Shown here: piece after piece, positions 56,649 to 64,000 of the stretch
How positions within the stretch are numbered: the first letter of the stretch is position 1
Layout of the letters: each line of letters opens with the position of its first letter
From: Chitinophagaceae bacterium
GTDB lineage: Bacteria; Bacteroidota; Bacteroidia; Chitinophagales; Chitinophagaceae
Length of the DNA: 64,000 nt
Reading direction: 5' to 3'
Assembly: GCA_016722465.1 (NCBI GenBank)
Contig: JADKJC010000001.1
Span: forward strand, 1,550,001-1,614,000
Notes under the pieces: model-generated
The model's input: only the letters and a program-made list of their open reading frames with translations
Databases searched by the model: none
What the model was told of the DNA's origin: nothing
Program-made: the position numbers and the translations under genes

Positions 56649-56722
56649 CTCCCCCCACTGGACTTGAACCAGTGACCCTCTGATTAACAGTCAGATGCTC
56701 TAACCAACTGAGCTAGGGAGGA
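56649..56722 (-). tRNA. tRNA-Asn (GTT)
   Basis: On the minus strand the cloverleaf reads with acceptor TCCTCCC/GGGGGGA, D arm GCTCAGTTGGTTAGAGC, anticodon stem-loop CTGACTGTTAATCAG (anticodon GTT) and T arm ACTGGTTCAAGTCCAGT. CCA is not encoded. Confidence 0.95.
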
Positions 56723-56772
56723 ATGGGCGGCAAAAATAAGGCTTTTTAGTTTTTGGCAAAAAAATAAAACCA

Positions 56773-57174
56773 TTATTTCAACCAATTGAATAAGTTATTT
56801 TGCTCAATGCCTGCAAATACCCCATCTTCCCTCAGTTCGATGGGAAAAGTTTTCAAAAAATAGCCTTCGCCGCTGGTATTTCGCCCATTTGTTAAGCTGA
56901 ATTTATAGCGGTGCAGGGGGCAAACAATATTACCCAGGGCATCCACGTAGCCATCAGCCATGGTACCACCTGCATGTGGGCATTTGGCAGCACAGCCAAA
57001 CCATCGATTGCTGTGTTTGATAATGCAGATGATTTTATCACCGGCGGTTACTTCAATAATACCATTTCCATCCTGTAATAATTCCGCAGTATTATCAGCG
57101 ATCTTATACCATGTATATTGCTTTGCCTGGCTCAATGCTTTTTCATTCGTGTAATTAATATCATTTGTCATCAA
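56773..57174 (-). CDS. Rieske [2Fe-2S] ferredoxin-like protein
   Basis: 133 residues. CAAKCPHAGGTMADGYV and CPLHRYKFSL give the CxH...CxxH cluster motif. Stand-alone Rieske ferredoxins supply electrons to oxygenases or nitrite-reductase-like enzymes. No partner is adjacent; hflX is 4 bases away on the same strand, upstream. Confidence 0.85.
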   Translation of the reverse strand: MMTNDINYTNEKALSQAKQYTWYKIADNTAELLQDGNGIIEVTAGDKIICIIKHSNRWFGCAAKCPHAGGTMADGYVDALGNIVCPLHRYKFSLTNGRNTSGEGYFLKTFPIELREDGVFAGIEQNNLFNWLK

Positions 57175-57178
57175 TGCA

Positions 57179-58369
57179 TCAATAGAAATACTCTGCCTTA
57201 TATGGATACCTGATCCGGTACATTTCCCTCACATTGTTGAGGATGGTTTGCCGCAATTGGTCAAAATTTGTTTTTTCAATGGCAGATACAAATACACAAT
57301 TGCCGCCCAGTTCATTCTGCCATCGTTGTTTCAGGTCGATGAGTATTTCTTTTTTCACTTCGGGTTCCAGCCATTGGTCAAAAGCCTCTGCTTCATACTT
57401 GTCCATCTTGTTAAAAATGGTGATGGTAGGCTTTTCCTCAACACCCAGCTCTGCCAGTGTATTGGTCACCACTTTCAACTGTTCTTCAAACTGTGGATGA
57501 GAAATATCCACCACGTGCAGCAGAATATCAGCTTCTCTTACTTCGTCGAGCGTGCTTTTAAAACTTTCCACCAAATGATGTGGCAGCTTGCGGATAAACC
57601 CTACAGTATCGCTCAGTAAAAATGGCGTTTGTTCAAACACGACTTTACGGGTGGTGGTATCCAGGGTGGCAAAGAGTTTATTTTCTGCAAATACTTCGCT
57701 CTTACTAAGGAGGGTCATTAAGGTTGATTTACCAACATTGGTGTAACCCACCAGCGCCACTCTTATAAATTCTCCTCTCTCTTTTCTTTGAGTGAAAGAC
57801 TGTTTGTCTATTTCGGCTAAGCGTTTACGTAAGAGGCTGATTTTGTTCTTTACAATACGGCGATCGGTTTCAATTTCTGTTTCACCGGGCCCCCTGGTAC
57901 CTACACCGCCTCCCTGTCTTTCCAAATGTTTCCACATACCTTTTAACCTGGGTAATATGTATTGGTATTGTGCCAGTTCCACCTGTGTTTTTGCCTGTGC
58001 TGATTTGGCACGGCTGGCAAAAATATCCAGGATCAGGTCGCTGCGGTCGATGGTTTTGGCACCTATTTCTTTTTCTATATTCTGAATTTGAGATCCGGTA
58101 AGTTCGTCATCAAATACCACCAGGTCCACATCGCTGTGTGCCTGTACATATCTTTTGATCTCTTCCAGCTTTCCCTTACCCACAAATGTTTTACTGTCGG
58201 GGTGTGCCAGTTTTTGGGTGAACCGTTTAACAGCAGTAACACCGGCAGTGGTGGCTAAAAATGCCAGCTCATCCAGGTATTCATTTAACTGTTGTTCTGT
58301 TTGATCAGGTGTAATAACGCCTACCAGTACGGTTTTCTGTTCCTGCTGAAATTTCTTTTTCTCTATCAA
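57179..58369 (-). CDS. hflX: GTPase HflX
   Basis: 396 residues. GGVGTRGPGETEIETDRR is the HflX-specific motif; the G domain has GYTNVGKSTL (G1), DTVGFIRKLP (G3) and FNKMDKYE (G4). HflX splits stalled ribosomes under stress. Full length and intact. It likely co-transcribes with the Rieske gene. Confidence 0.95.
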   Translation of the reverse strand: MIEKKKFQQEQKTVLVGVITPDQTEQQLNEYLDELAFLATTAGVTAVKRFTQKLAHPDSKTFVGKGKLEEIKRYVQAHSDVDLVVFDDELTGSQIQNIEKEIGAKTIDRSDLILDIFASRAKSAQAKTQVELAQYQYILPRLKGMWKHLERQGGGVGTRGPGETEIETDRRIVKNKISLLRKRLAEIDKQSFTQRKERGEFIRVALVGYTNVGKSTLMTLLSKSEVFAENKLFATLDTTTRKVVFEQTPFLLSDTVGFIRKLPHHLVESFKSTLDEVREADILLHVVDISHPQFEEQLKVVTNTLAELGVEEKPTITIFNKMDKYEAEAFDQWLEPEVKKEILIDLKQRWQNELGGNCVFVSAIEKTNFDQLRQTILNNVREMYRIRYPYKAEYFY

Positions 58370-58389
58370 GTCAATTATTTTTTTATTGA

Positions 58390-58465
58390 ATCACAAAGGC
58401 CCGGAGTAACAAACGCAACGAGATGTAGCCGGCAACCTTTGTGTTATTTGTGTCTTAGTGGTTAA
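58390..58465. repeat. Dispersed intergenic repeat-like stretch
   Basis: CACAAAGGCCCGGAGTAACA with, further on, CTTTGTGTTATTTGTGTCTT then AGTGGTTA resembles the same caaag/ctaag class as 24744-24769, in both orientations. No gene. Confidence 0.3.
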
Positions 58466-58527
58466 TTATTTTTACCACCATCATTTGATAACCCTTGCTA
58501 AAGGTAAACCAATATACCTGCAAAAAT

Positions 58528-58554
58528 AAAGCGTTCCTTATTAGGGAACGCTTT
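58528..58554 (-). terminator. Terminator after the SurA-like gene
   Basis: AAAGCGTTCC (58528-58537) pairs perfectly with GGAACGCTTT (58545-58554), loop TTATTAG; on the minus strand it follows the surA stop by 20 bases. Confidence 0.8.
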
Positions 58555-58573
58555 GAATATATGCCAGCCTGCT

Positions 58574-59941
58574 TTAATTTTTTGATGCTGAATTGGCGGC
58601 GTTGATCCATTTTGACATCTCCTCACAGGTTTTGAATTCATCATCAATTTTGATGTAGTAGGTGGGGATCATGTCTACAAACCATTTTTCCAGCGCATTA
58701 TTCTTTTTTTCTTCCAGTGCACGCTGGGCAATCCTGTTATAATCGTCTTTTACATTTTCTCTGTGCGGCTCACTGCGGCTCATCAGGTAAACGATCCTCA
58801 CCCCTTTTTTGCCCCGCTCATCGGTAAATTATGTTGGCAGTGAATATTCTCCCACACCCAGGTCCTTAATCATTACTACCAGATCCTTATCCAGCTGGTC
58901 GATGGTGATATAGTTGCTGCCTTCCGCATTGGTTTTTCTGCCGGCGGTGAACTTGCTGCTCTCGTCCTCACTGTATTTATTCACCGCTTCTCCAAAAGTG
59001 GTGGTTCCTGCAATCAGCTTCGACCGCACGGAGTCCAGTTTTTGAATAGAGGTCTTTGTTTCTGTTTTGGTAACCTGTGGTATTTTTAAGATATGCCTGA
59101 TTACTGCATCATCACCGGCCCTGTTCACCATCTGGATGATATGGTAGCCAAACTTACTTTTAAAAGGAGCAGATACCTGTCCTTCTTTTAAAGAAAAAGC
59201 TTTTGCCAGGAAAGTGGGGTCCCATTGTTTTTCATTCCGGTTGATATCATATTGCCCTGCCTTATCCTTACTGCCTGGATCATCCGAATAAAGGGCGGCT
59301 AAGGTTTTCATATCTTTTTTACCAGATTCCAGCTGGGCTTTGAACTCTTTCAACAATTCCACACAATATTCCTCGGCATCCCTGCTGGGCTTGGGATAAA
59401 CCACGACCTGGCCGATCTCCAGTTCGCTTTCATAAAACTGCAGGCTGTCTTTTTGTATCCTGTCGTAAAATGCTTTTACTTCATTGGGTGTGATGCGGAT
59501 TGTCTCTACAATTTTATTGCGCATGGCACCGGCGAGCTTTCTTTCCCGGAAGCCATCTTTAAAATCTTCTTTTAGCTGGTAGAGGGTGCGGCCGGCAATC
59601 TCTTCCAGTTTTTCTTTGGAACCGTACATATTGATAAATCCACGGATCTGATTGTCAATATCCGCAGCGATTTCTTCTTCTGAAATGGGAATTGAATCTT
59701 TTTCAGCCTGCAGTACCAGTGCTTTTACTCCCATGGCTTGCTCTAATGAAAGGCATCTGGCATTGGGCGGCGCTTCAATGCCCTGTCGCTGCATATCAAG
59801 GATGGTATTGTCAATATCGCTTTTCAGTACGATCTTATCACCTACCACGGCCACGATCTTATCGGCCAATATCTTCTTTGGCTGGGCGAAGGAAACAAGG
59901 CATACTGTACTTAAAATAAGAATTGAGAAAAATTGCTTCAT
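58574..59941 (-). CDS. surA: SurA-type periplasmic peptidylprolyl isomerase with an in-frame stop
   Basis: Signal peptide (FFSILILSTVCLVSFAQ), SurA_N (ILADKIVAVVGDKIVLKSDI), then parvulin-like domains: LYSDDPGSKDKAGQYDINRN with FKSKFGYHIIQMVNRAGDD, and IRHILKIPQVTKTE. The frame meets TAA at 58829-58831 after GEYSLPT, then continues in the same frame as FTDERGKKGVRIVYLMSRSE and on to NAANSASKN at 58574. So this is a nonsense codon where Glu or Gln is expected, not an indel. With it, the protein loses its last ~85 residues; without it, ~455 residues. SurA folds outer membrane proteins. It is followed by the terminator. Confidence 0.88.
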
Positions 59942-60111
59942 CTGGAAAAATTATACCGTTTACATTACCAGCAGTTGTAAGGCTGGTATTATTACCAAAA
60001 ATAAGGCAGATGAAATACGGTGAAGTCATCTGCCTGCTTTATTAACAAATGTTTGTCGAGAGCGTGAATAGTGAAAAGGCTTTTATTAACTATTGACTAT
60101 TCACCATCAGC

Positions 60112-63009
60112 TTACAGTGTTCTCTTCACTTCTACTTCTTCAAATGCTTCCACAATATCACCGGGTTCAAGGTTAGCGTAGTTACGGATGGTTAATCCGC
60201 ACTCCATATTGGTAGGCACATCCTTCACATCGTCTTTGTAACGTTTCAGGCTTCCCAGTTCACCGGTGTAAATGACAATACCATCACGTACCAAACGCAC
60301 CCTGTTGTTCCTGGCGATCTTACCGCTGATAACGATACAACCTGCAACAGTGGCTTTATCAAACTTGTATACTTCTTTCACTTCTACGTTGGCGAGTATC
60401 TTTTCTTCTACGCTTGGTTCCAGCATACCTTCCATTGCACTCCTGATTTCATCGATAGCAGTGTAAATGATGGAGTATAGTTTCACCTGGATACCTTCAT
60501 TTTCAGCCAAACGGGCAGCCTGTAAAGTAGGCCTTACATTAAAGCCGATGATGATAGCATCTGATGCATTGGCCAGTGTAACATCACTCTCAGTAATGGC
60601 ACCCACTGCTTTGTGGATCACTTTTACCACAATTTCCTGTGTACTCAGCTTCTGCAATGAATCACTCAATGCTTCTACCGAACCATCCACGTCACCTTTA
60701 ATGATCACATTGAGTTCTTTAAAGTTACCCAATGCCAAACGCCTTCCGATCTCATCAAGCGTAATATGTTTCTTGGCCCTCATACCCTGCTCTCTCAATA
60801 TCTGTCCACGCAGGTATGCTTTTTCTTTTGCTAATGCTTCGTCATCGTATTCTTTAAACGTTTCACCCGCTTGTGGTGCACCGTTCAATCCAAGGATTAA
60901 TACCGGTGTAGATGGCGGCGCTGTATCAATGCGCTGGTTACGCTCATTGTACATGGCTTTTACCTTACCAAAGTGCTGACCAGATACAATCATATCACCC
61001 TGGTTCAATGTTCCATTCTGTACCAGTACAGTAGCAACATAGCCACGACCTTTATCCAAAGTAGCTTCTATCACGGTACCGGAGGCAACCTTTGATGGAT
61101 TGGCTTTCAGGTCAAGGATATCTGCTTCCAGTAATATTTTTTCCATCAGCAGGTCGATGTTCAGGCCTTTCTTGGCACTGATCTCCTGGCTCTGGAATTT
61201 ACCGCCCCAGCTTTCTACCAGGATGTTCATCTGGCTCAACTGCTCGTATATTTTTGTTGGATTGGCACCATCCTTATCAATTTTATTCACCGCAAATATC
61301 ATCGGCACACCTGCTGCCTGTGCGTGGGAGATGGCTTCTTTTGTCTGTGGCATCACCGCATCGTCAGCCGCAACCACTATCACTGCAATATCTGTTATCT
61401 TGGCACCACGGGCCCTCATCGCTGTAAACGCTTCGTGGCCGGGTGTATCAAGAAAGGTAATATGTCTTCCGGTATCAAGTGTTACTTCGTAAGCTCCGAT
61501 ATGCTGGGTGATACCACCTGCTTCACCTGCAATTACGTTGGTACTTCGGATATGATCCAACAGCGATGTTTTACCATGGTCAACATGCCCCATGATGGTA
61601 ACGATTGGCGCTCTTGGTTTTTGATCTTCTTCATTATCCTCATCCTCTTCTTCATGCATATCAGCAGCGTCTTCCACACCAATGAATTCCACATCAAAGC
61701 TAAACTCACTTGCTACCAGCTCTATTACATCTGCCTCCAGGCGTTGGTTAATACTTACCATGATGCCGAGGCTCATACATTTGCTTATCACTTCTGCAAA
61801 GCTCACATCCATCAGGTTGGCCAACTCACTTACAGAGATAAACTCTGTAACCTGCAGTTTGGTGCTGCGGTCCAAATCTCCTTCTCTCTGTTCTGCCAGC
61901 TCATTTCTTTTAGCTTTACGCATCTTAGCTTTAAGGTTCTTACCTCTTCCGGTATTACCTGTAAGCTTAGCCTGCGTTTCTTTTATTTTATCCTGTATTT
62001 CTTTTGCATCAATTTCCCTGTCTTCCCTGCGGCCATGACCCGAAGCTGGCGGCTTGTTGCCAAAGCGGTTGGGTGCACCACCAGTTCCGCCTGGTCTTCC
62101 ACCCGGACCTGTATTCGGCCTGTTGCCGGGAGCGCCTGGTCTTCCCGCCATGTTACTACCCTGACCCTGCCTTGGTGGCTGGCTGCCAGGTGGTATGGTC
62201 CCTTTTCTTTCAACTGGTATTCTTTTGCGCTTGCGCTTATCGTCCGTATCTCTTTTTGGCCTAGTATCACTGTCAACCGGCAGTTCAATTTTACCTAAAA
62301 TCTTGGGGCCTTCCAGCCTTTCCGCCTTAATGTTTTCAATAGTTGCCGGGGCATCAGGTTTCACCTCTTCAACCGGTAGAGGAGTAGCAGCAACGGGCGC
62401 TGGTTCCACCACAGGAGCAGGCCCCTGTTCTTTTTTCACCACAGTGATGGGCTTTTTCTCCTCGGCTTTTTTTGCAGATTTTTTAGGTCTTGTAGAGGAG
62501 TCTATTGCGTCAAGGTCAATTTTGGTAACTACTTTAGGAGCTTCCAGGTCCGGCGCTTCTATTTTAACAACTCCAGGTCTGGTATCTTTATCTTCTGCAG
62601 GCGCCACTGTTTTTTCGATCACCGGAGCTACCACTTCCGGCTGCTCTACCGGAATAACGACGATGGGTTCTTCTACTACTGGAGCGGGGGCTGTTTTTTC
62701 GACCACTGGAGCTACAGGCGTTTCTTTCTTCTTGAAAGACAGATCCTGCTCATCTTTCTTTTTCTTTTGTTCGGCAGCACCAGCGTTTTTTGTCAACTCA
62801 ATCTTTTCAGCATTTTGCTTAGCTACTTTATCCTGTTGAAATTCCTGCTGTGCTACCCGGTACATTTCAGGTGTGAGTTTAAAATCCCGTTGCATATCAT
62901 CGGAACTAAAACCTTTGCTGGTCAGGAATTCAACAAGCGTATCTTTGCTTACATTGAATTCGATGGCAGCTTTCATCGCCCTGGGTAATATTATTGTATT
63001 TTCTGACAT
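60112..63009 (-). CDS. infB: Translation initiation factor IF-2
   Basis: 965 residues, uninterrupted. N-terminal IF2_N-like part ([20 protein letters not shown]), a long Pro/Ala/Lys and Gly/Arg-rich linker, then the G domain: [35 protein letters not shown] and [15 protein letters not shown]. Domains II-IV follow ([28 protein letters not shown]). It brings fMet-tRNA to the ribosome. It lies 67 bases downstream of nusA, as in the common nusA-infB operon. Confidence 0.97.
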   Translation of the reverse strand: MSENTIILPRAMKAAIEFNVSKDTLVEFLTSKGFSSDDMQRDFKLTPEMYRVAQQEFQQDKVAKQNAEKIELTKNAGAAEQKKKKDEQDLSFKKKETPVAPVVEKTAPAPVVEEPIVVIPVEQPEVVAPVIEKTVAPAEDKDTRPGVVKIEAPDLEAPKVVTKIDLDAIDSSTRPKKSAKKAEEKKPITVVKKEQGPAPVVEPAPVAATPLPVEEVKPDAPATIENIKAERLEGPKILGKIELPVDSDTRPKRDTDDKRKRKRIPVERKGTIPPGSQPPRQGQGSNMAGRPGAPGNRPNTGPGGRPGGTGGAPNRFGNKPPASGHGRREDREIDAKEIQDKIKETQAKLTGNTGRGKNLKAKMRKAKRNELAEQREGDLDRSTKLQVTEFISVSELANLMDVSFAEVISKCMSLGIMVSINQRLEADVIELVASEFSFDVEFIGVEDAADMHEEEDEDNEEDQKPRAPIVTIMGHVDHGKTSLLDHIRSTNVIAGEAGGITQHIGAYEVTLDTGRHITFLDTPGHEAFTAMRARGAKITDIAVIVVAADDAVMPQTKEAISHAQAAGVPMIFAVNKIDKDGANPTKIYEQLSQMNILVESWGGKFQSQEISAKKGLNIDLLMEKILLEADILDLKANPSKVASGTVIEATLDKGRGYVATVLVQNGTLNQGDMIVSGQHFGKVKAMYNERNQRIDTAPPSTPVLILGLNGAPQAGETFKEYDDEALAKEKAYLRGQILREQGMRAKKHITLDEIGRRLALGNFKELNVIIKGDVDGSVEALSDSLQKLSTQEIVVKVIHKAVGAITESDVTLANASDAIIIGFNVRPTLQAARLAENEGIQVKLYSIIYTAIDEIRSAMEGMLEPSVEEKILANVEVKEVYKFDKATVAGCIVISGKIARNNRVRLVRDGIVIYTGELGSLKRYKDDVKDVPTNMECGLTIRNYANLEPGDIVEAFEEVEVKRTL

Positions 63010-63076
63010 TCGTTAGTCTTAAATTTCTAATCTTTTTTTATTAATGAATAATGACTTGGTTATTTATATCCATCAA

Positions 63077-64000
63077 TTACTCTTTTTCAAATTCTTCTTT
63101 CAAAATCCTCAATACATCAGCAATGGTTTCTTTTTCAAGATCTGTCCTTCTCTCCAGTTCTTCGGGGCTTAAAGCCAGCACCGACCTAGCAGTATCACAA
63201 CCTACACCCTTGAGGGTTTCAATTACCCATGCTTCTATTTCATCGCTGAATTCTTCCAGGTCAATATCAAATTCATCTACTTCGCCTTCGTTATCCCTGT
63301 ACACATCAATTTCATAACCGGTCAATTCACAGGCCAGTTTTATATTAACCCCTCTTTTACCAATTGCCAGTGAAACCTGGTCGGGCTTTAAGTATACAGT
63401 TGCATGTTTCTTTTCTTCATTCAGATCGATGCTGGTGATTTTGGCTGGTGTTAATGAACGCTGTATCAACAACTGCACATTATTGGTCCAGTTGATCACA
63501 TCAATGTTTTCATTCTTCAGCTCTCTTACGATGCCATGAATACGGCTACCTTTCATACCCACGCAGGCGCCTACCGGGTCAATCCTGTCATCAAAGCTTT
63601 CTACAGCAATCTTTGCCCTTTCTCCAGGTTCTCTTACAATCTTCCTAACCACTATAAGGCCATCGAATATCTCGGGCACTTCTATTTCTAATAATTTTTC
63701 CAGGAATACCGGGCTGGTACGGGAAACAATAATTACAGCCTGATTATTTTTGAGTTCAACTTTTTTAACAACGCCTCTAACCGTTTCGCCCTTCTTAAAG
63801 TAATCAGAAGGAATCTGTTCAGATTTTGGCAATATCATTTCGTTGCTTTCTTCATCCAGCAGCAATACTTCTTTTTTCCATACCTGGTAAATTTCACCAC
63901 TCACAATTTCACCAACCCTGTCTTCGTACTTTTTAATGAGCAGGTTTTTCTTGAGATCGTTGATACGGCTGGCAAGGGTTTGTTTGCCGGCAAGAATTGC
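63077..64000 (-). CDS. nusA: Transcription termination/antitermination factor NusA, 3' part
   Basis: The coding frame runs unbroken from its stop at 63077 to the right edge and beyond; the first codons seen read AILAGKQTLASRINDLKKNL, the S1-preceding part. S1 and KH domains follow: EIYQVWKKEVLLLDEESNEM, EPGERAKIAVESFDDRIDPV, GACVGMKGSRIHGIVRELKN (KH) and the C-terminal acidic domain (GEVDEFDIDLEEFSDEI). NusA binds RNA polymerase to control pausing and termination. The gene is truncated by the window at its 5' end. Confidence 0.95.
   Translation of the reverse strand, partial: AILAGKQTLASRINDLKKNLLIKKYEDRVGEIVSGEIYQVWKKEVLLLDEESNEMILPKSEQIPSDYFKKGETVRGVVKKVELKNNQAVIIVSRTSPVFLEKLLEIEVPEIFDGLIVVRKIVREPGERAKIAVESFDDRIDPVGACVGMKGSRIHGIVRELKNENIDVINWTNNVQLLIQRSLTPAKITSIDLNEEKKHATVYLKPDQVSLAIGKRGVNIKLACELTGYEIDVYRDNEGEVDEFDIDLEEFSDEIEAWVIETLKGVGCDTARSVLALSPEELERRTDLEKETIADVLRILKEEFEKE

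Noticed and set aside
61324..62298. 324-codon open frame on the plus strand
   Set aside because: It is antisense to the clean infB gene and reads as low-quality sequence; the infB frame carries all IF-2 motifs.
1..64000. CRISPR array or prophage
   Set aside because: No regularly spaced repeats and no phage structural or integrase genes were seen.

Overview
The window reads as a piece of a Bacteroidota chromosome, most likely family Chitinophagaceae or a close relative. This is inferred from gene content and signals: UpxY-type NusG paralogue, OMP_b-brl_3 barrel, DUF2480, DUF3089, DUF3788, HPF/RaiA-like protein, PpiD/SurA-type foldases, and a TTTG-N19-TAnnTTTG promoter. I had no database search, so the taxonomic call rests on recognised families only.

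Layout. (1) 1-3,060, minus strand: class III cyclase, DctA transporter and a conserved Bacteroidota protein, all riddled with single-base frameshifts. (2) 3,060-9,930, plus strand: an AT-rich accessory island. It holds a UpxY antiterminator gene, a gene-poor stretch with several inverted repeats and decayed small ORFs, then a compact set that looks like a ribosomal-peptide (RiPP-like) biosynthetic system. That set is an ATP-grasp ligase, an ATP-grasp fused to a SET methyltransferase domain, a six-TM ABC membrane protein without an ATPase domain, a consensus promoter, and three tandem ~61-63-residue peptides sharing an almost invariant C-terminus (FTxADLWSIQRQGRTR..RRF). (3) 9,930-19,500: housekeeping genes (cupin, mnmG, ybeY, feoA, nadD, chrA, nadA, rhomboid). 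Two parS-like palindromes lie near mnmG, and an AT-rich intergenic region with five DnaA-box-like 9-mers lies beside nadA, together suggesting the chromosomal origin is here. (4) 19,500-36,300: envelope and core genes (PpiD-like foldase, mtgA, DEAD-box helicase, amidohydrolase, S41 protease, thiL, inositol phosphatase, FAD oxidase, glycosyltransferase, prohibitin, dnaN). (5) 36,400-47,900: DUF2330/RnfD-like pair, an ECF42-like sigma factor with YciI/VOC/TfoX/DUF1801 small genes, a LytTR regulator, and an outer-membrane barrel. (6) 48,000-64,000: VPS10/sortilin-like secreted protein, guaC, HPF-like and ATE-like proteins, OmpA protein, tRNA-Asn, Rieske protein, hflX, SurA, infB and the 3' part of nusA, which runs off the right edge.

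Data quality. Many genes are split by single-base indels, usually next to homopolymers, and the frames rejoin conserved motifs on both sides. The density is very high in 1-9.9 kb and 31-33.7 kb and near zero in 10-30 kb and across the 3.3-kb VPS10-like gene and infB. I treat most of these as sequence errors, give merged coordinates, and say so per gene. One gene (surA) instead carries a clean in-frame stop.

The most interesting content is the 5.3-9.9 kb peptide system. The ligases and methyltransferase are expected to act on the three small peptides and the ABC-type membrane protein may export the product; this role assignment is inference from gene context and motifs.
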